From NCBI RefSeq assembly GCF_001039355.2, contig NW_019776146.1, forward strand, positions 1-64,000: DNA of 64,000 bases. Direction: 5' to 3'. The DNA is from Lingula anatina (lineage: Eukaryota > Brachiopoda > Lingulata > Lingulida > Lingulidae). Under the pieces are notes generated by a model. That model did not search any database, was not told where the DNA came from, and saw only the letters and a list, made by a program, of their open reading frames with translations. Below, piece after piece: positions 27,901 through 39,443 of the stretch. How positions within the stretch are numbered: the stretch's first letter is position 1; every line of letters begins with the position of its first letter. The position numbers were made by a program, and so were the translations under genes.

Positions 27901-30900
27901 CACAAGCACACATGTACACGTATCAAGCAGATGTTAATAATAAAAACACTCTTATTGCAGAGGCAAAGTGGTAGCTCACAAAACCTTCCATCGCTACACT
28001 GTCCGCGCCAAACGTGGCACAGCCCAGGATGCGCGAGACGCACAAGGTAATGCACCAAAGTCAGCTGGGGCCACGCTCAGGCGTTACAACATAGCTGCCC
28101 TCACGCAGGACATCCAGTCACTGATTGCAACATGGGATGACCAGTTGAAAGAGTGCAGCAAGATATTTTTACGTGCCCCTGGTAATAATAGAATGATTTT
28201 CTTTGGAGGAAAGTCTGCTCCATTTAGGAGAAATGATCCCAGGATCAGCTTTATTCCCTTTGCGACGAGAAGGCCAACATTTAAAGAACTTCAGCGGGTA
28301 TATCACCTGCTGGCTTGTATTACTTCTTATGGTGAGTACTCTGATCGACTAGACTTTAAGCAAAATTTATTTGTATTTCTAATAATTAATTTATTTATAT
28401 TTCTAATAATTAATGTTTTATTTTTGCAGAAATAAAGGTTATTATGAATAGCTGCCAAGAAAATTGGGCCTATCACCTCAAATGTGTTTATGTGAATAGT
28501 TCAAATGCTTAATTTTTAAAAAATATAAAACGCACAATCAGCTGATTTAGAAACACTTGAAAAATGTGAGTAGATACTCTTGCTAAAAAAAACTAAAATA
28601 CCTTTTAGACTAATACAAATATTGTTGATTGTGATGAACTCCATCTAATAAAATTGAATTTAAGATGTGTTCTTTCAGGACAAGTAGAAGACATACTCCA
28701 ATATGTTCCCCAGAAGCCACAGGCTAAATCAAATGAAAGCAAAGAGGAGACCACACCTGATGCTGCCAGCACAGAGTTGCCAAGGTCAGCAGGAAGCTCA
28801 CCATTGAAGAAGAACAGAGAAGGGAAGCAGAGGAAGCAAAAACAGAGGCAGAGAGACCCTGATGAAGATCTGTTGTCGTCGTCTTCTGAGGATGAAGGTA
28901 TGTGACATTTTAAAATCGTCCCATGCATATAAGTATATGCACGTGTTTATCTGTACATGCACAAACTAATATGTATATCTGTGCATGCACACACTGTGAT
29001 GCCACATAACCAAATGCATGCATACATGCAGAAAAATTTTTGTCAAGCATACGTATATACAATTCACACAAACACACATTCACACAGAAGTTTTTGTGAG
29101 TTTTTAATCTTCATTACAGATTAACTTGAAAAAATTTTAAGTTGCACCAGCACCCTTTTATTAACCCAAAATAATTTGACTCAATATTTTATTTATTCTG
29201 CCGCTTAGTGCTATCATAATGATTTACATGTTAAATTGATATAATAGGACACATGTAACGGAAATATGATACCTGTATTTTCCACAGGCCCTATGAGTCT
29301 AGTAGAAGAGACACTCACCACTGGAGATCTGAAGGAGTTTCAAGCAACTAGAAAACCTAGGAGAGCAAAGAAGAAGAAAGAGAAAAATGAAGAGGCAGTG
29401 AAATCTTCCCCACATGCACAAGGTGTGTAAAGATTTTTACTGACAAACACTTCACATAGAGCATGTATAATGCCCTTTTCACATTAAGTGTTAAATCTTA
29501 GTGTTCAATATGTAGTGGTATGTTTTGAGAGCTACTACTGTGTAATTAAAACAAAAGACTTAACATTATGAAGCCAAAAATCATAATTCCAGTATTAGTA
29601 AGAATAAAATGGAGTTGAAGAAAGTCTTGTATTTTGTCTGAATTGGCAATTTATTGGTATGTTTAAAGTTCTATTTTATGTTATATTGTTTGGGCTGATA
29701 TTGGGAACCACAGATTCCACAAAGCTCTCATTGACTTTGTTCTTTGTTTCCTTTTGGAAGTTGATCCATTCTCCGAGATAAAGGACACCCTGTACACGGC
29801 ATGCAAGATGGGGGACAGTGAAAAGCTGCCTGGCATTTTTTCAAAATTAGAAGCAGGGCAGCCATTTTTAACCCAGGAGAATTCTGGGAAGACTGTCACC
29901 ATGGAAACTCCCTCAAAAGATTGTTCCGTTGAGGGGGAAGCAGAGGACAAAGCACAGGAATCACAGCCTTCTTTAATGAAGGAAGATCTTAACAACAGTG
30001 CTGAGAAGAAAACGCATTTGCAGGATTGTATTGTGGGAGAAGAAATCAAAACCACTGATGAGCCACTTGCGTCAGTACTGAACACATTAGTGGGTGCTCA
30101 GCAGGAGACGTTCCTTCATGTAGCAGCCAGGAGTGGTCATTGCGGTGTGATATCTCTACTGCTGGAGGCTGGGGCTGACCCCTCTGTAAAGTAAGCAAGC
30201 ACCAGTTTCAGAAAAAAATTAAGTCAGTTCCCTGGCTTAGTTGACTAAGATTTCCATGAGAGTGCTGTTACACTGCTCCTGATAGGATAAGATGTGACCA
30301 TGTTACCTTAAGCTTGGTAATTAAGTTCTTAGCCAGGGAACCTGACCTAAGTTTTTTGTGAAATCGCGGCCAGGATGGACACTATGACCCGTAAAATTTC
30401 ATTTCCAGACAAGTTGGGTGGATTTATATTAGTCCATACTAACTTGTTTGACTATATGATTATGATTAACTCACCATGCTGATCCATTCCAATTGCAAGT
30501 GTCTTGTCTTAATTTCATTGGGCTGTGAAAACATAAGGATTAGATTTTTTTGCCAATGGTGAACTAATCTTAATTAGCTGAGGTGGGTTGAGCTGAGATG
30601 GGTTGACCAAAAGTAATAAGTTGAAAGAGTATTTTAATTCAGGTGCTTTGATGATTGATAGAAATCATTCCCATTGGTATTCAAAGACATGTTGCCAATC
30701 AAGTTCCTGGAATAATGTTACCGAGATGAATTTTCCCATAAATCCACCATTATATTAAATTATATATTTCCAGAAATAGCAAGGGGCAACTGCCATACAA
30801 TGTGTCCTCACAAAAAGAAGTAAGAAATGAGTTCAGAAGATTTTTGGCCAGATTTCCTGAAAAATATGACTATGCATCAGCACAGGTGAGAGGAAGAGTA

Positions 30901-32311
30901 AAGGACCCTTGTCTGACTCAACTTTTTCAACTATTTGAAGAATGTTTGGTGTATTCTCAGTCATATAATAATGTAAAAGCAAATTGTTAAATATCCTGTC
31001 TTGTGGCATATTCTTAGATAATATGTGTCTTTATTATGTAATATTAATGTAAATTTATATATAAACTCAATTTGGGGAGGACAAAGACACATGTATTGTT
31101 ATATTGATCCTTGTACATAAATCAAAGGTATGTATACCTGTTACATTTGATTCTACTAGCCAAAACACCTAGATTAGTAAATAAATTTGAGTGTATCTTG
31201 TTCCCTGCTATAGATCCCAGGACCCCTTACTAGTGAGATGGAGGCAGAGAAGAAAACAAGAGAAGCAGAGAGAAGGAAAGCACAGAAGAAAGCAAAGAGG
31301 GAAAGATTAAAGGTATTATTTTAAGTACTTCCCACTTGAGATAAAGTTTTGAACTAAAGTCTAGAAAAATTGAAAGAGCAAATTAAAACTGATATTCATA
31401 ATTGTCAAGGAAGGTTAAAATATTGTAATTCTCTTTCACCCCCACTCTCTGGTTCAATCTAATAAAAATAAATCATGAAATATTTTAAATAATAACAATA
31501 ATCATTATGGTAATTTGGTTTTTGAGGATGTGAAAGCAGCACAGGCACAGCAACAGGCTGAAGAAGCAGAGAAGAAGAGATTTCTACAGCTTAGTGACAG
31601 AGAAAAGGTGAGACAAGATTTTATTTTAAAAAAAAAAGAAAGGAAGATTCAAGTTTGAAATTTTACCTGATATTTATGATGGTAGTATTTATGGTTTTTG
31701 CCACTGAATACAGATAAAGTAGATTATTTATATTTCCCAAAACCACTGTTTAAATTTCTCACTTATTCCTAAAAAAAGTTGATTTAAAAGTTCTGAAATG
31801 GTGTCTGGGTTCACATCTGGAAGTATATTTTTGTAGGATAGTAAAAACCACATTTTGGGGAAAAAAATGAGATGTTGAAATAAGTGGTGTGGCAGTTGAG
31901 AATAATTATGGTACATAGGTTATAATAATTGTCAATGTATTTTACAGAGAGCTCTGGCTGCAGAGAGAAGATTTGTACAGCAGGTGCAGGACACCAGTGG
32001 TGAAAGACCAGTGCTAAGGTAACAGATACAAACACACCAGTATGCACAACATACACACAGCACTGATTGGCTTGTGATTTTACTACGGGGGCTACAAGAG
32101 TGAAATGCATGGTTGGTGGGGATATTGGGAATTGAATCACAGGACTGAAAAATTATTCCATGCTTTAAAACACAATGTGAATTGAAAAGAATGTATTCTG
32201 AGTAATATAGATGTAGTTGTAGGAGTCTTTTATGTGCAGGTTTCACTATAGGTAATCAAAATTTGCTGTTAGGAATATGTAGATTTGAAATTATTTTTCA
32301 ACTTTTATTTT

Positions 32312-32351
<40 letters not shown>

Positions 32352-32482
32352 TGAAATTTTCCAGTCGGTGCTGGCAGTGTGGAGGAGATCTGACAGGAAA
32401 GGTGCCCTTTGAATACTCTGACTACAAGTTTTGTACCACCAAGTGTCTGCGACAACACAGGGAGACAACCACGCAAAAATAA
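24979..32482 (+). CDS. ANKZF1: ANKZF1/Vms1 peptidyl-tRNA hydrolase-like factor, 15 exons, complete
   Basis: Exons: 24979-25014, 25610-25736, 26203-26297, 26545-26641, 27020-27216, 27507-27622, 27961-28331, 28679-28897, 29288-29422, 29761-30190, 30774-30885, 31214-31312, 31527-31607, 31948-32018 and 32365-32482; 767 residues (human 726). The family releases nascent chains from stalled 60S ribosomes and acts at stressed mitochondria with p97. Domains in order: C2H2 finger (Cys73, Cys76, His89, His95), the VLRF1 release-factor fold with [17 protein letters not shown] and the catalytic-position Gln245 (human Gln246), Lys/Glu-rich linkers, an ankyrin segment ([20 protein letters not shown]), a coiled coil, a p97-binding VIM motif RX5AAX2R ([11 protein letters not shown]) and a C-terminal Cys cluster CWQCGG...[10 protein letters not shown]. 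The first exon encodes only 12 residues and is chosen because its phase and ACC-ATG context fit. Confidence 0.92.
27626..27774. mobile_element. Degenerate GACCCCATT-family MITE
   Basis: Eroded ends GGGCAGATTCCCATT and CATTGGGAACAGGTCC, with TAA to the left and TTA to the right. It starts within four bases of the donor after exon 27507-27622, so the insertion nearly abuts a splice site. Confidence 0.4.
30207..30364. mobile_element. Inverted-repeat element in ANKZF1 intron 10
   Basis: AATTAAGTCAGTTCCCTGGCT on the left faces AGCCAGGGAACCTGACCTAA on the right. The inner segment is the inverted counterpart of 16197-16342. Confidence 0.55.
32318..32350. repeat. (ATT)n microsatellite before the last ANKZF1 exon
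   Basis: Eleven ATT units run up to 14 bases before the acceptor of exon 32365-32482. Confidence 0.9.
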
Positions 32483-35400
32483 GACATACAGCTAAAGATA
32501 ATTTCTCTTCACACTTGAAATCAGTCCTTATCATTCATTTATTTATTAATTAACTCTCAATTTATTTATTAATTCTTAGTGTATTACCCAGAAGAGAGGA
32601 ATATTTAATTAATTTTGGTTGTTTCATCACATAAACAAAATTGGTGCTGAAAAATTTGAAAATTACAACACGATATCAATTTGACAGGGTTAACCAAGGC
32701 AGGTTATTAGAGGGGAAATTGATTCATCTGTAAATCATATACCATTAATGTTATATCAACTATTCACATATTCAAAATATCAGTGAGAATCTTACTTGCA
32801 TAATCCTTCATATCATTTGTATATTAAGATAGGAATTGGATACCAAATTGAAATTCATGAAAAACTTTCAGGTCAATTACAGTGCATGTGCAATATTTTC
32901 CCCACCAGTGATTTAGATGGAACACTAATCTCAATTTGAAAAGTGCAATGGCAAATATTTGAACCACCAGCTGTGTTAATCCCAGGGTTCTTATTTAAGT
33001 CTAGGTATATTAGCGGCTTGGTGTGATTGGATACACTTTTGTTGTGCCTGCAGCTATGGATATTAAAACTTATGGAAATGTGAAAAGACTTGTACAACTG
33101 AATTATTGTAGTATGTCATCATGTGAACACATTCAAGATGTATTTTTTTTTTAATTTCAGACAAGTTTTTTTTTGTTTATTAGTATTTATTTATTTAAAA
33201 AAGCCAGTATTGTGCATTACAGTGAGGGATATTTTAAAGCAACAAATAGTTTCTACCATGGTATGTTTTATCAGTTGTTTTTACGAGATGGACTTAGGGG
33301 AGGAGAAATAAAAGTTGAAATTAAAAGTGCCTGAAAGAGACTGTTTTCTTTTCATCAAAGGTAAGAAAAATTGATAAGTAGATTATAAGTGGCAGCTCAT
33401 AAACTGCATCAGTACGTGAAAATAATTTTTAAACTTCAAATTTTGGAACCCCTTTGGAGCTGTAGGCAACACGATTCTTAAAACTACCTAATGCCTATAA
33501 ATTGTATTGACAACTTAAATTTATTCATTCTGAATAGCACTTTGCAATTTTACATTTATATGTTCCTTAAAATGGCATCTCAAAGCAGTAAACAATGCAT
33601 CAACTATATTCAAAGTACATAAACAATACAATAATTTACAAACTCTTAAATCGAATGGTGGGAGTTTTCTTGAGAAGACTTGGTAAGCTAACACTGATTA
33701 GGAACAGAAATGAGGACTCTTTCTCAGTAAGCTAACATGACTTAAAAATTAAAAAGCTATATATGTAATTTACCATGTTCTACTTTATATTGCCACCTTA
33801 TCAGAATAGGAACAGCAGTTTGCATTGAATGATAATTTAAATCGCACTGGCACTTTCCATTTTGCAAGGAATTTAGTATGTGCTTATTACCTAAAACCCC
33901 TTCATAACAATTTCTCTTGCATGCATCTTATATTGCCTGAGCTGCTTAAATTCCCAAGAATCAATGTGGCACGCCCAATATTTGAAGCACTCGCAGTAAT
34001 AAGAAAAAAAAATGTGCTTCACTTACTACATCATTCAACAACTGATGGCTATAACAATATTAAACAGTTGACAGTAACGGCAATTTTATTTTCAATTCAA
34101 CAATGAAATGAACTCTTGCTGCATTTATAGGAGACACAAAAAGAATGATAAAAACATCTGCACATCTACAGCAAAATCACAGACTGATTGTGCATCACAA
34201 TATATAGAAAAGCTCAATGGATGGACTCAAGATAATTGTGAGATGGTATATTAAATATATTTCAAGAACGAATATAAAAATTAATATAAATTCTCACAAG
34301 GAATGGCTTTTCTGACCACAATAAGCTTGCTGTATGCATAGACACTACAGGCTCAGCTGTTCTGAAACAAAAAAAAAAGCCCGTTTACGAGATCTATGCT
34401 CAAAACCTACAAGGTACAGCTATGTATGATGATGTCAAACAAAAATTGCTTACTTTCAATTTCTATATGACACAGATGAAACAGATTAAACAATCGTCTT
34501 GACTGGTATGTGGCAGAGGATGAACTCTAGCTGGAACTTTGCATGGAACCTGGTATTTGCTATGTTGAAACTCCAATCAGAATTTATTTCAAAACCCAAT
34601 CTTAAAGCATTTTAGGCTGTTATAATAATCTAAAACTTAATACAAAGCCCTGGCAATTATCCATGTTGCACATATTGGGTCCTCAAAGATAACAAATCTA
34701 CAGTTCCACTCATACCAACAAAATGGGAATGAAAAGGGTAATTCAAGCTGCCGTTTTCACTTTATACAAGTAAACTTAATACACTGTAATGTAATGTTCT
34801 ATCGATAATTTACAACACCGAGAATGTCCCTCTACAAGTACATGTCCTCTTTGCTACAGTACTAATACTTCAGCACTTAGAAGCCCTGGCTTACCCTAGG
34901 TTTACATTAGCATCTATAAATTTATTGCCGAATTTCACATCTTTTACAGATTTGGCTAAGCTTATTATTTGGCTAATAACAAAAAATCTGCTGAATGGAC
35001 TTCAGTTAGTCTAGTAATTCACACTCTTTAATACAGTAATGACAATACATGTTTAACATGCATTGCAGAACAGTTAATGGCTGCAGCAATAATAACCTAA
35101 ACCTAAGACTTTGCTATATACAATTGCAATCAACTCTGTTGTACCACTTGCTGCGTACTCTACCAGTCTGTTGTCTATATCTGTATCAGGGATAATTCTA
35201 CATAGATTTCCTAAATCAATTCACTAGTTTTCAGTGTAACATCAGCTTAAATGTCACTAAAGTTCTGTCTTCAAAAAAATCCTGAAGATAGTTTTTACTT
35301 ACCTCCGTATCATCTTCCTATGTAAGTTCAATTTTATGATGTTATAAGCTATCTGCTTGAATGATAAAATGATAATTATCGATTGCTTACTTTCTTCCAT

Positions 35401-35871
35401 TCCACAAGATCATTTTTCCTTTGCCCTTCTAAAATGACCGCTCATATATAAATAAATACAAAGACATCTTTATAATGTACAATAAATATGACAAGCACCA
35501 ATATTGGAATAAAGTCTGTTTTAAATATTTCACAAAATGAGAAAATATATTCCTCAGCTGCTTTGAAAGAAAACATGAAATCAGATTCTTTAAAAATAGC
35601 TTTTGTCTCTTTCTCTGTTCCATATAAACTATTGGAGACAATGGAACTTGTAAAGCCCGAGTATCAGTTTTCAAAAAGAGTCCAAGGTGGAAGATATCTC
35701 CCAATTTTCTTTTTTTTTTTTTGCCTATAGATAGGTCTGAGGTATGGCAGAAATAATCTAACCCTATGCCACTGTCTCCTGCTCCTCTCCTTTCATAAAA
35801 ATCCCTGGTTCTGCCAGTGAATTTCTCTTGCTGGAATCATTTGGTTCTAGTCCATCACTGAGGGTGATGTG
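32483..35871. other. Convergent untranslated/intergenic stretch
   Basis: It lies between the ANKZF1 stop (+) and the stop of the centrosomal gene (-). AATAAA near 33308 could end ANKZF1; TTTATT near 34920 could end the minus-strand gene. I see no coding exon and no RNA gene. Confidence 0.5.
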
Positions 35872-37139
35872 TTACCTCCTCTGGAATGTGTTCCGACTTC
35901 TGTATCCCTGAGTTCCTGAAGTAAACAAAAACAGAAAGGATTCCAATTATTTGTCATTCATAGCACATAAACCCAACAGCACATATTTTACATTTAATTA
36001 TATATCTATAAGGGGCCATTTAGAACAGAAGATCCAAGTATCAACTGATCCAAAGATCAAATATGGCAGACCCCACATGAAAGGAAGACCGCTTAATCCT
36101 GTAATGGTCTCTTCGCCTCTCATACGCCTCCCCACACATCGTCTCTGCAGGGGCACAGTAACTGAATCTTGCTTCCATTCAACTGGGAGGCGTGGGAGAG
36201 GCAGAGACACTATTACATTCAGAACAGAGCACTCACTAGTCCAAGGGTCCAATATATTCAGTGTCTATTAGTGGGTTAGATGGCAAGCTTTGTAGTGGGC
36301 GTCACCATGTATGATGTGTATGATACGCTCTGAATGTGGCCTCAATATCAATACAATGCTCCTAATCCTAAACATGTAAAAGGCGTCCTCACCTCGTGCC
36401 AGCCTGTGCTGTAAGTTCTCCAGTCTCTGGATATAGTCATCATGGAGGGACAGGTCATCTGGGAGGGAGGAGGTGGGCGTGGCCTCGGCTGTGGGTGGGG
36501 GAGGGGGGGAGGGCTCCAATGGAGGATCCAGGGCTGTCAGGATTTGCCTGGAAAATAACATCAGTATCAAATAAATAAAAACTTGGTGGAAAAATAATGC
36601 AAATAATAGCATCATCTATGGATTGAAGAGGATGAAAATGGCTTTTGCACTTATCCCTGTCTTCTCTGTTGGGAAAAAGGACTGCCACACAGTGATGCCA
36701 TTCTTTTATAAATGCTGTTTAAAATATTTTCATCAGAATATATTGAGTTAGTACCAGTGTATGAAAAAATTATGCCAATACTAGAATGACAAAATTAGTG
36801 TCATTTCCAAAGCATTATTTCTTTTAATTTCAGAGTATCAAATGTCAATCCTAGTGTATCATTGTCAGTTTTTAGGAATCACAAGTCTAATTTCTTAGTC
36901 TTACCTGCGTGGCCCTGCACTGCCAGGACTCGTCATCAATTCTGACACGGGAGAAAACCGACTGAGACTAGAGTCCTTGGTGGGTGGGGTGGTCCCTGTA
37001 TACAGCCTGGAGGTGTGCTGAGTGTACCCTGGATGTGACCTTGAGGTGGGTGGGCTGTGACCTTGGTGTGACCTTGAAGTAGGTGGGCTGTAGTCAGGGG
37101 GTGGGGTGTAGCTGTTTGCTGTCGGCATATATCCTCTAC
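35872..37139 (-). CDS. C-terminal tail exons of the pericentrin/AKAP9-like gene
   Basis: Exons 37139-36905, 36547-36393 and 35915-35872 encode a Ser/Thr/Pro/Tyr-rich tail. The first contains short repeats of the type PPTSRSHQGH / PPTSRSHPGY; the second has LEPSPPPPPTAEATPTSSLP and then a short helix DDYIQRLENLQHRLARG; the protein ends RSRNTFQRR. The low-complexity tail downstream of PACT is probably unstructured. Confidence 0.8.
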
Positions 37140-39412
37140 CTGCAGAATAGGTTTTACGGCTATTATCAATACTGAATTATTAATTAATCAAATGAACTGT
37201 AGGTTTCAATCAATATATTTATTTAACTATATATCCACAATATAAATGCAAGTGATTATATTTCAGCATTAAAATGTGTGTAAACAGAAGTTATAAATCA
37301 TCATCTGAATCAATTGAGGTTTAAATTAAGTTCAGTTGTCAATCAACCTTTACTCTGAAATCTCAACCAGTATTTCTCACTTACCATTAGGAATAGTTCC
37401 TGTCACCACTGGAGACCCCACCTTTGTAGCTCGCTTCCATTTTCTGACTAAAAATTTTAACCTGCAACACAAAATGTTTATATAGCAAAAATTTCCATCT
37501 GCAAAATGAAAAGAGCATGTCTTAAATAACTCATCTAAAACATGAAAACATTTGAGTATAGACGATATGAAAAAAATAATATATAGGTTAGATATGAGTT
37601 TTTATTATGAAAAGAAAATGCAACTGGAAGGAATACACAAGTACAAAAATAACAGAAAATCAAGCTAATGAAGATGTCAAGACTTGAGTTATTACCATAC
37701 TGATTGACTGCTAGGACAATGTACAACTTCAGCAAAATATATCAAGTAAATATAGTGTTTTAAATATGTCAATAATGAGGATACCTGAAAACTACTCGTG
37801 CACATGCAATTTTAAAAAAATTAAAAAAGAAAAATAAATCATCTAAATCAGGTGTTCAAAATCTAAGAATTACTACCATACCTGCAGACGGCTATAACCA
37901 GCCTGACCGCACTCCTGAACTTGGTCAAGGCTCGTCCGTGACGGGAGCGGGTCAGCGTTGTGGTCTGGGCAGGAGGATGACCGCCCATCCTGGCTATTGT
38001 GGCCAGCGTCTCCTCCTCACAGTCTCTGAACCCACCCACCAACAGCAGCAGATACTTCTTCTGGTAGACCAGAGCTTTCCTGAAACTCTCGGCTCTTAGG
38101 TATTTCCCATACAGACGCTGCATCTGAAAGTTTGATACAATATCTCATCTTCATTCTGGAGAATTTAATCTTGCTTGTCTGTAAGAACTACATATTTTTA
38201 CTTCAGTCCAATTTGTTAAACAAATATTTTTATTTTTCTTGTTGGGTCTCTATAATTCTGCTCACCAATGTCATTAAATCAGCTCTATAATTCACTATAT
38301 TGTTTTGTCAAACAAAGGGACATTAAATGAAGTCCCATAGTAGCTTACTAGTCAAATTTAAGGATTAACTTCTTCAGAGAGAGAGAGAGAAAGAGAGAGA
38401 GAGACGGAAAGGTACAGAAATAAATGCCATGCTTTGCTTGTCATATCTACATTAAAACCATTCTCCTCAACAGCCTGTACCTTTTCCCTGACATCAGGAT
38501 CAGTGGCACCATCTTCAGCTGGTCCACTCTGCAGTCTGTCCAGTCTGAACTGGAGCTGGTTCACCTCCGACTTGCTGCGTATCAAATCCTTCTCTGCAGC
38601 ACGCAGCGCCATCTGTAGGGAGCTCTTCTCGCGGGACCATTTGGCTCTCTCTGTGGCCAGAATACTCTCCACGGAGTCCAAACTCCTTCGTTCTCTGTGA
38701 TCTCCACCCTGTATCCAAGGAAACATCGAATTTGTCATATACATTATTTTGTCCTAATGAGCAGCAGAGTTAAAATGTCAAAAATTCTAATAAAAAATGT
38801 AGGACTCCTCTTATGAAGAACCCATATTGGCTGCCTGTTGTTCATCACGCCCAACCTAATTATGGTTTGAAATTTAAAATCTCTTTGACCAGTAAATCTT
38901 GCCTCTTAGTCCCGTTTGCTCACAGTCTTTCTCCTGGGTTATTCATTGTATTATACCCACTTTACTTTGTGCGCTGTAACCAATTTGCCACCAAATGGCA
39001 GTTTATCTTCTAATCCACTGACTGCCCAGAAACAAGATAAGGTTCTTCATGTCAGCTGTAGTTGGTTAATTACTTATGTCAACAAGTCCCTCACAGTATA
39101 AATACCCGCGCTAGAAATTTTTCAGTACTTCACATAATTTGAGCATTATATTCATTCAAGACTTAGAATTCTAACTTTACAGGACTTGTACAAGCAAACT
39201 TACAGGACTTACGGTAACAATTTTAAAAGAATCACAATAACAAATTTATTTGACTAATAAACTAAGAGCACTTTATATAATTTGAATATTATGTGTGTTC
39301 AACACTAGTAATTCTTATTCCAATTAAAATAAACAATCTTTGTGACTTAAAATCAACAATATTATTTTCGAGAAATAGAACTGATAAATATTTGGCAATT
39401 TTTTTATTTTTT

Positions 39413-39443
<31 letters not shown>

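Noticed and set aside
32285-32534. Frames encoding runs of Ile, Asn or Tyr
   Set aside because: Translations of the ATT microsatellite; only the plus-strand part from 32365 is a real exon.
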